Positions 21,234 to 29,271 of a DNA stretch of 32,592 nt are shown here, piece by piece. The number at the start of each line of letters is the position of its first letter. The first letter of the stretch is position 1. A program made the translations under genes and the position numbers. Origin of the DNA: an uncultured Nocardioides sp. (GTDB lineage: Bacteria > Actinomycetota > Actinomycetes > Propionibacteriales > Nocardioidaceae); the NCBI RefSeq assembly GCF_947488025.1, contig NZ_CANKYS010000021.1, positions 1 through 32,592 on the forward strand. The letters run 5' to 3'. The notes beneath the pieces are model-generated. The model was not told the origin of the DNA. It worked only from the letters and a program-made list of their open reading frames with translations, and did not search any database.

Positions 21234-22552
21234 GTGACGCGATCGCACGGAGCGCTTCCCGGCACGCTCACGCTCTGGTCGTCGAGGTGCCGGGCTCGTG
21301 GCGCACGCGAATGGCGGCGGAGCGCAACTTGTTCGCGCGAGGATGGCGTCTTGCCGACTCACCCGCGGACGCCGACGTACTCGTCGTGTGCGGCGAACCC
21401 GGGCCGGGGCTCGCGGAGGCGATCGAGGGCGTCTGGCACCAGATGCCAGGACCACGGGTGCGCGTGGACGTTCACGGGGGCGACGAGGTGGGTGCTCGAC
21501 TGGACGAAGCACACACCGGCCTGCTCGACACCGACCACCACCGCCGTGACGCGCAGCAGCGACCCACCGCCTCCGAACTCCTCGCCGAGCAGGCCGGACC
21601 TGGAGCCGAGAGTCATGGCGGCCATGGAGACACGGACCACGGTTCAGCCGGCGGCCACGAAGGCATGGACCACGGCGGCCACGAGGGCCACGAGGGCCAC
21701 GAGGGCCACGAAGGCATGGACCACGGCAGCCACGAGGGCCACGAAGGCATGGACCACGGCGCCCACGAGGGCATGGACCACGGCGCCCACGAGGGCATGG
21801 ACCACGGCGCCCACGAAGGCATGGACCACGGCGCCCACGAAGGCATGGACCACGGCGACATGGAGATGTCACCTGGAGGCATCCCTCTCGCGGAGGGCGG
21901 TGAGGACCGAGATGGCCTCGAGATGGACGTCTTGCAGGTGCGTCTCGGGCCTGTGCTGCCGCACTGGCCGGCCGGTCTGGTGTTGCGCTGCTCGCTTCAG
22001 GGCGATGTCATTGTCAAGGCACAGGCCGAGCTCGTCGACGGGCGTGCCCGCCAGGATGACGAAGTTGTCGGGCCGGCCCGCGGCATCGACAACATCGCCT
22101 CGCTGCTGGCGTTGGCGGGGTGGGACGACGCTGCGGCGGAGGCCCGAAGGATCCGCGACACCGCCCTGGAGCCCGGGGACGGAGCGGCGGGGTCGGAAGT
22201 CGAGCGTCTGCGCCGGAGGGTCCGTCGTTCGAGGACGTTGCGCTGGTCGCTGCGAGGCGTCAGGCGGCTGAGCGACGAGGACGCCCACGCCCGGGGGTTG
22301 CCGGCCGACGCGGTCGGTGACACCTATGAGCGGCTGATGGGCATGCTGGACCGGGCGGTCGCCGGTGTTGCCGCGACCGCCGCCCGCGGCACCGGCACTC
22401 GGCCAAACGACGCCGACCGGACACTCTCGACCGACCACCTGGCACATCTGCTGACGGGTCTGGATCTCGCGACGGCACGTCTGGTCCTCGCCAGCCTCGA
22501 CATCCACGAGCTGCTCGCCGGACAGGCGGAGCACGAGGTGTCCCATGGCTGA
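21224..22552 (+). CDS. NuoB-like / His-rich repeat / NuoD-like fusion protein
   Basis: 442 residues from TTG at 21224, overlapping the nuoA stop, with GGGAGGGGG about 9 nt upstream; ATG at 21203 is an alternative. Residues 1-100 (ADVLVVCGEPGPGLAEAIEGVWHQMPG) resemble NuoB but lack the CC-x-C-x-C ligands of cluster N2. Residues 131-211 are a linker with 21 His, built from HEGMDHG-type units. Residues 235-430 (VRLGPVLPHWPAGLVLRCSLQGDVIVKAQAEL, then LAGWDDAAAEARRIRD, LRWSLRGVRRL) look like a degenerate NuoD/hydrogenase large subunit without metal-site cysteines. It occupies the nuoB-C-D position. Redox electron transfer by the normal route seems impossible; metal binding is likely. Homology to NuoB and NuoD is my reading, not tested. 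Confidence 0.72.
   Translation: MGLSDAIARSASRHAHALVVEVPGSWRTRMAAERNLFARGWRLADSPADADVLVVCGEPGPGLAEAIEGVWHQMPGPRVRVDVHGGDEVGARLDEAHTGLLDTDHHRRDAQQRPTASELLAEQAGPGAESHGGHGDTDHGSAGGHEGMDHGGHEGHEGHEGHEGMDHGSHEGHEGMDHGAHEGMDHGAHEGMDHGAHEGMDHGAHEGMDHGDMEMSPGGIPLAEGGEDRDGLEMDVLQVRLGPVLPHWPAGLVLRCSLQGDVIVKAQAELVDGRARQDDEVVGPARGIDNIASLLALAGWDDAAAEARRIRDTALEPGDGAAGSEVERLRRRVRRSRTLRWSLRGVRRLSDEDAHARGLPADAVGDTYERLMGMLDRAVAGVAATAARGTGTRPNDADRTLSTDHLAHLLTGLDLATARLVLASLDIHELLAGQAEHEVSHG
21740..21859 (+). repeat. 24-bp coding tandem repeat (HEGMDHGA octapeptide)
   Basis: Five contiguous 24-bp units encode HEGMDHGA (the last ends in D). Upstream irregular units (HEGMDHGG, HEG x3, HEGMDHGS, HEG) extend the His-rich zone back to about 21614. 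Near-identical bases between units point to recent expansion by slippage or recombination. Two His, one Met and two acidic side chains per octapeptide make a metal-binding sequence. Confidence 0.95.
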
Positions 22553-23507
22553 CCCGATGCCGATGACGGACGCGCCGATCACCACCGTGGCACCCGGCTG
22601 GGCAATCGCCGCGTTGGCCATCCTCGGTGTGTTGGTCGTGGCGGCTGCGATGCTGGATGGTGCCCTCGCCGCGCGTGCGGGGGGCGGGCCAGGGACAGTG
22701 GGCGGGCTGGTCCGGCCGTTCGGTGAAGCGGCCCGGCTGATGCGGCAGCGACGTCGTACCACCGTGGAAGCCGACCGCCTGCTGTGGCGCATCGGGGGTG
22801 CCGGGTTGCTGGTCACGGCAGCCCTGATGGTGACCGTCGTCCCGCTGGGGGAATGGACAATCTTCGACCTCGACGTGGGCGTCATGTGGTTCAACGCCAT
22901 GGACGTGATGGTCTGGGCGCTGGTCTGGCTGACCGGGTGGGGTGCGAACTCGGCACACTCGCTGGTCGGCGGATACCGGTTCCTCGCGCACGGCCTGGGT
23001 TACGAGCTTCCGCTGATGTTTGCCCTGGTCGCTCCGGCGATCGTCGCGGAGAGCCTGAACGTGGGCGCGGTCGCGGCGGCCCAGGAGGGCCTCTGGTTCG
23101 CGGTCTGGATGCCGGTGGCGTTCCTCGTCTACCTGCTCGGGGTCGCGGCCTTCTCCGTGTGGGGGCCGTTCGCTCCGGCGATCGGGACGGACGTCGCCGG
23201 TGGCGCACGGGCGGAACTGTCGGGCGTGGACCGGCTGGTGTTCGAGGCGGGGCGATACGCGCTGCTGGCCGCCGGCGCGGCGTTCGCGGTCCCGATGTTC
23301 CTCGGCGGCGGCGCCGGTCCGCTGCTGCCGGGATGGGCCTGGGTGCTGGTGAAGACCGTTGCCCTGCTCGCGGTCCTGGTCTGGCTGCGGCGGCGGCTGC
23401 CGGCCTTCCGGCCCGACAAGTTCATGGAGGTGGGCTGGATGCTGCTGCTCCCGGCCGTGCTGCTGCAGGACCTGGTCGTCGCCGTCGTTGCCGTCTGGAG
23501 GTCGTGA
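22545..23507 (+). CDS. nuoH: NADH-quinone oxidoreductase subunit H-like
   Basis: 320 residues, about eight membrane helices. GPGTVGGLVRPFGEAARLMRQ is the counterpart of GPxxVGxxGxLQxxADxxKL. LGYELPLMFALVAPAI matches the conserved YELP helix, and RRRLPAFRPDKFMEVGWMLLLP matches RgtLPRxRxDxLMxxGWkxLLP. NuoH normally forms the quinone entry and the acidic E-channel. Here the loop that should read FDLPEAExELVxGY is FAPAIGTDVAGGARAELSG, so most of its Glu residues are missing. The start overlaps the fusion-protein stop by 8 bp, and GTGA links it to nuoJ. Confidence 0.87.
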   Translation: MADPMPMTDAPITTVAPGWAIAALAILGVLVVAAAMLDGALAARAGGGPGTVGGLVRPFGEAARLMRQRRRTTVEADRLLWRIGGAGLLVTAALMVTVVPLGEWTIFDLDVGVMWFNAMDVMVWALVWLTGWGANSAHSLVGGYRFLAHGLGYELPLMFALVAPAIVAESLNVGAVAAAQEGLWFAVWMPVAFLVYLLGVAAFSVWGPFAPAIGTDVAGGARAELSGVDRLVFEAGRYALLAAGAAFAVPMFLGGGAGPLLPGWAWVLVKTVALLAVLVWLRRRLPAFRPDKFMEVGWMLLLPAVLLQDLVVAVVAVWRS

Positions 23508-24073
23508 ACGTGCTCAGTGACATCGCCTTCTGGGGGGTCGGGCTCGTCGCGGTGGTCGGCGGCGCCGCGGTCTTCTACGTCGACTCGATGGCTCGAGCGA
23601 CGTACGCCCTCGCCCTGTCCTTCGTCGCGGTTGGGCTGCAGGTGCTCTTCCTGCAGCAGAACTACGTCGGCGTGGTGACGATCCTGATGATGGTCATGGA
23701 GATGGCGATCATGGCCGTCTACATGGTCATGTTCATGGGGATGAACCCCGCGCTGATGCCGATGAGCATGGTGCACAGCAACAAGGCCGCTATCGCTGCC
23801 GCCGTGGCCACGTTCCTCGTGCTGGCGGCGGGCATCCTGATGGTCGACTGGCCCACCCGCCGCGGCAGTCCACCGGCGGACGTCACCATGGCGCTGGGCG
23901 AGGCCCTGATGGGCCCGAAGATGCTGGTGATGGCCGTGATCAGCCCGGTCATGGTCGCCACGATCGTGGCCGGCGTCGTGCTCGCCGCGCACCGCACCCG
24001 CTACGACCGGTTCGGCGATGACCTGAAGCAGCGCCCCGCAGACGATCCTCAGCCGGGCGGTGTCGGCCGATGA
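23504..24073 (+). CDS. nuoJ: NADH-quinone oxidoreductase subunit J-like
   Basis: 189 residues from GTG at 23504, overlapping the nuoH stop. Five membrane helices are visible. The third, NYVGVVTILMMVMEMAIMAVYMVMFMGMNP, aligns with the key NuoJ helix (usually VxxLVYVGAIMVLFLFVVMM). The conserved Tyr-x-Gly-Ala there is replaced by a Met-rich MMVMEMA with a buried Glu. In complex I this helix switches shape during coupling. The C-terminal tail is polar. Position between nuoH and nuoK confirms identity. Its stop overlaps the nuoK ATG (ATGA). Confidence 0.83.
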   Translation: MNVLSDIAFWGVGLVAVVGGAAVFYVDSMARATYALALSFVAVGLQVLFLQQNYVGVVTILMMVMEMAIMAVYMVMFMGMNPALMPMSMVHSNKAAIAAAVATFLVLAAGILMVDWPTRRGSPPADVTMALGEALMGPKMLVMAVISPVMVATIVAGVVLAAHRTRYDRFGDDLKQRPADDPQPGGVGR

Positions 24074-24372
24074 CCCTGGAGGCGACCCTGCTCATCGCCG
24101 CGGCGATCTTCAGCGTCGGGCTGTACGGCGCGATCTCCCAGCAGGTCGTCGTGATGGTGATGATGGGCCTGGAACTCATGATCAACGCTGTCGTTCTCGC
24201 CGCTGCCGGCTTCTGGTGGTTCCTCGCGCCCGACCCGACCGGGCAGGTCCTCCTCATGGTGATCATCGCCGCGATGACCGTGGAGATGGCGATGGGCTTC
24301 GCGGTCGCCACGCTGCTGCATCGTGAGCGTGGTGCCGACATGACCGACATGGCCACGGACCTGTCGCGGTGA
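24070..24372 (+). CDS. nuoK: NADH-quinone oxidoreductase subunit K-like
   Basis: 100 residues, three membrane helices, normal size. VGLYGAISQQVVVMVMMGLELMINAV keeps the conserved Glu of helix 2. AAMTVEMAMGFAVATLLHR keeps the helix 3 Glu; both line the proton path in NuoK/MrpC-type subunits. The C-terminus (RGADMTDMATDLSR) is a short polar tail. ATGA overlap with nuoJ and GTGA overlap with nuoL show tight coupling. NuoK here appears least changed among the subunits. Confidence 0.92.
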   Translation: MTLEATLLIAAAIFSVGLYGAISQQVVVMVMMGLELMINAVVLAAAGFWWFLAPDPTGQVLLMVIIAAMTVEMAMGFAVATLLHRERGADMTDMATDLSR

Positions 24373-26312
24373 CCGGGTCCATGTCCGAGACCGCTCTCTG
24401 GCTGCTCGTGCTGCTACCCGCCGTGGTGGGCGGCGGGCTCGCCCTCTCCCGCCTCGAGCGGGCGGCGGCTGCCGTGTCGCTGGCCACGGCCGTCACCACG
24501 GCCGCACTCTCGGTGGTGGTCGCCCTCGAACGGCCGAGGGTGTCGGTGCCGTTCATGGCCGGCAGCGATCTCGCCCTCGGGGTGGATGCCCTGTCGGCAC
24601 TGGTTGCACCGACGGTTGCGGTGGTGAGCCTGCTCGTGCTGGTGTTCTCGGCCGGCGAGATCCGGGAGTCACAGGCCCGGTTCCACGGGCTCATGCTGCT
24701 CTTCGCCTCTGCGGCTCTCCTGACGGCCACTGCTGAGACGCTGCCCGCGCTGCTGTTCGCCTGGGAGGTGATGGGCGCGACGTCGTTCGCGCTGATCGGG
24801 TTCTGGTGGCGCGAGGACCACCGGGTCTCCGCGGGCCTGACCGCGTTCGTGACCACGCGTACAGCGGACGTCGGGCTGTATGTCGCGGCCGGAGCAGCGC
24901 TCGCCGGTGGAGCCGGCCTGGCACTGGGCGACCTGCCGGCGGGCAGCGAGGGGTGGCGCCACGTGGTCGCGGCGGGTGTCCTGGTCGCAGCCCTCGGCAA
25001 GGCGGCCCAGCTGCCGTTCTCGTTCTGGTTGTCGCGGGCGATGGAGGGTCCGAGCCCGGTCAGCGCACTGCTGCACTCCGCCGCCATGGTCGCCATGGGC
25101 GGCTACCTGCTGCTGCGCACCGAGCCCCTGTTGGCCTCGACGGGCTGGGCCGCACCGGCCGCTGCCTGGGTGGGCGCGCTCACCGCGCTGCTGCTCGGCG
25201 CCGTAGCCGTGGCGCAGCAGGACCTCAAACAGCTGCTCGCCGCCTCCACCTCCGCCCAGCTCGGGTTCGTGGTGATGGGCGCCGGGCTGGCCTCGGTGAG
25301 CGGGGGAGCGGCACACCTCGTCGCACACGCCTCGACCAAGGCGCTGCTCTTTCTCGCGGCCGGGGCCTGGCTCACCGCGCTCGGCACCAAGCAGCTCGCA
25401 GGCCTGCGCGGCGTGGCTCGGCGGTGGCGGCTGGTCGGCTGGGCCGCCACTGCCGGTGCGCTGTCCCTCGCGGGCGCCGCCCCGCTGGCGCTGTGGGCGA
25501 CCAAGGACGCGGTCCTCGCCGCGGCGCTGGCGGAGTCACCGTGGCTCTACGCCGTCGGTCTCGCCGCGGCCGCGCTGTCGGCGGCGTACGCCGGCAAGAT
25601 CTTGGTGATCCTGTGGCGACAGCTGCCCGAGCGGGAGCATGCCGAGGTCGAGGCGCATCTCGACGAGGAGGAGCCGGGCACCCGCCACGTCGGCCTGCTG
25701 GAGCAGGCGCCGCTGGTCGCGCTTGCGCTCGGCGCGGTGGTCCTCGGAGTGCTGGCGCTGCCGCCGTTCGGCGACACGCTCGCGCGCGCTCTCGGCGAGG
25801 AGCCGCTCCACCCGACGCCGCTGGAGATAGCCGCGTCGGTCGTGATCGCACTGGGGGTGCTGGCGCTCGTGTGGTGGCGTCCGGTGCCGGTGCCGGAGCC
25901 GGGCTGGGCCCTGGCCTGGCTGGGCCTCGAGCGCGCCACACAGGCCCTCGTCGTACGCCCGACCCTTGCGCTGGCAGAGGCGCTGGCGCGCTTCGACGAC
26001 CGCATCCTGGACCGTGGCGTGGCCGGGTCCGCCGCGGCCGCGCTCGATCTGGCGCGTCGGGCAGCGACCTTCGACGACCGGGTGCTCGACGGTGCAGTCG
26101 AGGCAACGTCCCGGGCGTCGTTGCGGGCCGCCGAAGGTGCGGCACGGGACGACGACCGCTGGTTCGACGGGGCCGTCGAGGCGGTCGCCGGCTGGCTGCG
26201 CGGTCTGGGTACGCTCGCACGTCGCCCGCAGACCGGCCAGCTCCACCAGTACTACATCCAGGCCGTCGCGGTGCTCGCGATCGGCGTCCTGCTCCTCGTC
26301 ACGGTGAGGTGA
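24369..26312 (+). CDS. nuoL: NADH-quinone oxidoreductase subunit L-like antiporter subunit
   Basis: 647 residues from GTG at 24369, overlapping the nuoK stop. The antiporter core has FAWEVMGATSFALIGFWW with the helix 5 Glu, KAAQLPFSFWLSRAMEGPSPVSALLHSAAMVAMGGYLL with the helix 7 Lys, AQQDLKQLLAASTSAQLGFVV, and HLVAHASTKALLFLAAG. The distal third (about 480-647) carries the long amphipathic segment, with repeated motifs ALARFDDRILDRGVAG, RAATFDDRVLDGAVEA and RDDDRWFDGAVEAVA, before a final anchor helix. Proton-path residues are intact, so ion translocation by this subunit is plausible. Confidence 0.92.
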   Translation: MTGSMSETALWLLVLLPAVVGGGLALSRLERAAAAVSLATAVTTAALSVVVALERPRVSVPFMAGSDLALGVDALSALVAPTVAVVSLLVLVFSAGEIRESQARFHGLMLLFASAALLTATAETLPALLFAWEVMGATSFALIGFWWREDHRVSAGLTAFVTTRTADVGLYVAAGAALAGGAGLALGDLPAGSEGWRHVVAAGVLVAALGKAAQLPFSFWLSRAMEGPSPVSALLHSAAMVAMGGYLLLRTEPLLASTGWAAPAAAWVGALTALLLGAVAVAQQDLKQLLAASTSAQLGFVVMGAGLASVSGGAAHLVAHASTKALLFLAAGAWLTALGTKQLAGLRGVARRWRLVGWAATAGALSLAGAAPLALWATKDAVLAAALAESPWLYAVGLAAAALSAAYAGKILVILWRQLPEREHAEVEAHLDEEEPGTRHVGLLEQAPLVALALGAVVLGVLALPPFGDTLARALGEEPLHPTPLEIAASVVIALGVLALVWWRPVPVPEPGWALAWLGLERATQALVVRPTLALAEALARFDDRILDRGVAGSAAAALDLARRAATFDDRVLDGAVEATSRASLRAAEGAARDDDRWFDGAVEAVAGWLRGLGTLARRPQTGQLHQYYIQAVAVLAIGVLLLVTVR

Positions 26313-27805
26313 ACGTGCTCAGTCTGATCGTCTTCCTGCCCCTGGCTGCTGCTCTGGCCCTGCTCGCGCTTCCGCGGCTCGGCGACGCGGCCGCACGGTG
26401 GACCTGGGTGGCCGTCGCAGCCGCCGACCTCGCCCTCGTGGTCGCGGCGTGGCTGCGCTACGAGACGCCCACGGCCGGACGACTCGCCTTCGAGGAGCAG
26501 GCCGAGTGGATCCCAGGCGTGAACAGCAGCTACCACCTCGGCGTCGACGGGTTGTCCCTGCCGCTGATCGCGATGACCGCGGTGATCTTCCTCGCCTGCG
26601 CGATCTTCGCGCTGCGCGAGACCGACCGCCCGCGGCTCCAAGCGGCGCTGTTCCTCTTCCTGCAGAGCGTCAGCATGGGCCTGTTCGTCGCCGCCGACCT
26701 GATCCTCTTCTTCGTCTTCTTCGACCTCTCGATCGTCGGCATGTACTTCGTGATCGCCGGCTGGGGGCACGGCAACGCCGCCCGGTCGGCGATGAAGTTC
26801 TTCCTCTACACGTTCCTGGGCTCCCTGGCCCTGCTCGTCGGGTTCATCGGCCTCTACATCGCCGCCGACCCGCACACCTTCGACATGGTCGAGCTGGCCG
26901 AGCAGACCCCGCTCGCCGGGTCGTCGCTGGCCGGTGGGCTGGTGCTGGCCGCGATCCTGATCGGGCTGGCGGTGAAGACCCCGACCGTGCCGTTCCACAC
27001 CTGGCTGCCGCCGGCCCACACGGACGCGCCGGCGATCGGCTCGGCGGTCCTGGCGGGCGTGCTGCTGAAGATGGGCACCTACGGCTTCGTGCGGATCGCG
27101 ATGCCGATGCTGCCCGAGGCGTGGCGGGACTGGGCGTGGGTGATCATCGTCGTCGGCATCTTCTCTGTCGTGTACGGCGCCCTGGTGGCCCTGGCCCAGA
27201 CGAACTTCAAGCGGATGGTCGCCTACACGTCGGTGAACCACATGGGCTACATCGTCCTCGCCGTCGGCGCCGCGGGGCTCGTCGCCGACGACACCGCGCA
27301 GGCCCGGTCCGTCGCGGTCACCGGTGCCGTCACGCAGATGGTCAGCCACGGCCTGATCACCGGTGCGCTGTTCCTCCTCGCCGGGGTTCTCCAAGACCGG
27401 GCAGCGACCTACGACATGGACTCCTACGGCGGCCTGGCCGGACCCGCGCCCCGGTTCGCCGCGTTCTTCGCCGTCGGCGCCTTCGCCTCCCTGGGCCTTC
27501 CCGGGTTGTCCGGCTTCATCGCGGAGTTCCAGATCTTCACCGGCAGCATCGCCGCCGCCCCCGTCACGGCCGTCGCGCTCGTGGGCATCCTCCTCACCGC
27601 GGCGCTTTTCCTCCGCGCGCTGCAGCGGATCTTCACCGGCGAGACCCGCGGCCGCTCGGTCGGCTTCACCGACCTGCGCGCCGCCGAGGTCTGGTCGGTC
27701 GGCCCGCTGCTGGTGCTCTCCCTGCTCATCGGAGTGTTCCCCCGGCCACTGCTCGCCGTGATCGAGCCCGCGGCCGAGGTCGTCGTCGAGCTCGTCGGAA
27801 GGTAG
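26309..27805 (+). CDS. nuoM: NADH-quinone oxidoreductase subunit M-like antiporter subunit
   Basis: 498 residues from GTG at 26309, overlapping the nuoL stop. About fourteen membrane helices. Landmarks are YHLGVDGLSLPLI, AVKTPTVPFHTWLPPAHTDAPAIGSAVLAGVLLKMGTYGFVR with the helix 7 Lys, and FKRMVAYTSVNHMGYIVL. The helix 5 segment reads FVFFDLSIVGMYFVIAGWG, where NuoM usually has FFExxLIPMYFLIG; Asp139 thus replaces the key Glu. Asp may still carry a proton. It is followed by nuoN after 4 bp. Confidence 0.92.
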   Translation: MNVLSLIVFLPLAAALALLALPRLGDAAARWTWVAVAAADLALVVAAWLRYETPTAGRLAFEEQAEWIPGVNSSYHLGVDGLSLPLIAMTAVIFLACAIFALRETDRPRLQAALFLFLQSVSMGLFVAADLILFFVFFDLSIVGMYFVIAGWGHGNAARSAMKFFLYTFLGSLALLVGFIGLYIAADPHTFDMVELAEQTPLAGSSLAGGLVLAAILIGLAVKTPTVPFHTWLPPAHTDAPAIGSAVLAGVLLKMGTYGFVRIAMPMLPEAWRDWAWVIIVVGIFSVVYGALVALAQTNFKRMVAYTSVNHMGYIVLAVGAAGLVADDTAQARSVAVTGAVTQMVSHGLITGALFLLAGVLQDRAATYDMDSYGGLAGPAPRFAAFFAVGAFASLGLPGLSGFIAEFQIFTGSIAAAPVTAVALVGILLTAALFLRALQRIFTGETRGRSVGFTDLRAAEVWSVGPLLVLSLLIGVFPRPLLAVIEPAAEVVVELVGR

Positions 27806-27809
27806 GCCC

Positions 27810-29228
27810 GTGGGCTCCGACATGGCCATGCGGCCGCTCCTGCTCCTGCCGGAGATCGTGCTGTTCCTCGGCGGGCTCGCGGTCCTGGTGAGCGGGTCCT
27901 TCCTCCCGCGGACCCGCCAGTGGGTCACCCGCGTCATCGCCGCGGCCGTGCTGGTCGCAGCGGCCGCGCTGGCCGCGTGGGACCTCCCCGGCCCGGCCCA
28001 GGCGGCGATGGAGGGCACCTTCGCCGTCGACACCGCCACCGGAGTGGCGCGGATCGTCGCCGCGCTCGGCACGCTGATCGTCCTCGCGCTGGCCTCCGAC
28101 GAGATCGCCGGCTCGCCACGGGAGAGCGAGACCTACGCGCTGCTGCTGTTCTCGACCACCGGCACGCTCGTCCTCGCCGGCGCCGACGACCTGCTCGTCG
28201 TAGTGGTCGGGTTCCTGCTCGCGAGCATCCCGCTCTACGGCCTGATCGGCATCGCTCGCACCCCCCGCGGGGCCGAGGCGGCCATGAAGACCTACCTGCT
28301 GGGTGCCCTGTTCGGCATCCTCCTGCTGCTCGGGGTCACGCTGCTGTACGGAGTCTCCGCGACCACGTCGTACGCCGAGCTCACCGACCGACTTGCTGAG
28401 GCGCCGCAGGGCGTGGTCGCGGCGGGCGTCGTGGCGGTGCTGGGTGGTCTGATGTTCAAGGCCGGCGGTGTCCCGGGGCACTTCTGGGTCCCCGATGCCG
28501 CCGAGGGTGCGGGCGGAACGGTTGCGGCCTTCCTCACCACCGTGCCCAAGATCGGCGCGATGGTCGCCGCCTACAGGCTCATCGCCATGCTCCCCGACAC
28601 CCTCGCCTGGCCGCTGCTGGTCGCCGTCCTCGCGGTCGCCAGCATGACGCTTGGCAACCTCGCCGCCTACTGGCAGAGCGACCCCCGGCGCCTGCTCGGC
28701 TGGTCCACGGTCAGCCAGGTCGGCTACCTGCTCGTACCTGTCGCCGTCGCCGGGGGCAGCGACCTCGCCCTGCCCTCCCTGCTGCTCTACCTCGCCGGCT
28801 ACACCGTCACGAACCTCGCGGCTTTCGCGGTGACGACCGCCTTCCCTGACCGGCGCGACCTCGACTCCTACCGCGGCATGGGCCGAGCCCGGCCTTGGCT
28901 GGGCGCATCCCTCGTAGTGGCGCTGCTCGGCCTCGTGGGCACCCCGCCGACCGTGGTCTTCGTCGGCAAGCTCACCACCACCGCCGCCGCCTGGGACGGC
29001 GGACTTGCCTGGCTGGCCGTGCTGGTGTTCGTCAACACCGTGATCAGCCTCTTCTACTACCTCCGGTGGATCGCACCCGTCTACGGCCGAGTGGAGCCAC
29101 CCGCGCCAACCCCGCCAGGGGCGTTCGTCGCTGCTACCTGGTCGGCGACGACGGCGGTGGTGACCGCCGGTCTCAGCCTCGCGCTCGGCATCGCAGCCGG
29201 CGCCCTCTGGAGTGTCTTCTCGGTCTGA
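27810..29228 (+). CDS. nuoN: NADH-quinone oxidoreductase subunit N-like antiporter subunit
   Basis: 472 residues from GTG at 27810 (in-frame ATG at 27822 is possible). MLPE-like LLLLPEIVLFLGGL opens the protein. FKAGGVPGHFWVPDAAEGAGGTVAAFLTTVPKIGAM holds the helix 7 Lys, and GTPPTVVFVGKL is the conserved late helix. In helix 5, VVVGFLLASIPLYGLIG aligns with xxGLELxSLxLYxLxx, so the usual Glu seems to be Leu. It ends the operon; a small GGTGG/CCACC inverted repeat at 29240-29253 lies before the convergent antiporter gene. Confidence 0.9.
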   Translation: MGSDMAMRPLLLLPEIVLFLGGLAVLVSGSFLPRTRQWVTRVIAAAVLVAAAALAAWDLPGPAQAAMEGTFAVDTATGVARIVAALGTLIVLALASDEIAGSPRESETYALLLFSTTGTLVLAGADDLLVVVVGFLLASIPLYGLIGIARTPRGAEAAMKTYLLGALFGILLLLGVTLLYGVSATTSYAELTDRLAEAPQGVVAAGVVAVLGGLMFKAGGVPGHFWVPDAAEGAGGTVAAFLTTVPKIGAMVAAYRLIAMLPDTLAWPLLVAVLAVASMTLGNLAAYWQSDPRRLLGWSTVSQVGYLLVPVAVAGGSDLALPSLLLYLAGYTVTNLAAFAVTTAFPDRRDLDSYRGMGRARPWLGASLVVALLGLVGTPPTVVFVGKLTTTAAAWDGGLAWLAVLVFVNTVISLFYYLRWIAPVYGRVEPPAPTPPGAFVAATWSATTAVVTAGLSLALGIAAGALWSVFSV

Positions 29229-29271
29229 GCCGCATCCCAGGTGGGGACCCACCCACCCACGTATCGGGAGG

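Noticed and set aside
21613..21882. Minus-strand repeat protein (MPSWAPWS repeats) opposite the His-rich linker
   Set aside because: Antisense reading of the HEGMDHG repeat; no start signals and no independent support.
24806..27805. 999-residue protein overlapping nuoL in another frame
   Set aside because: The first half is Arg/Gly-rich shadow of nuoL; only the part from 26309 is NuoM.
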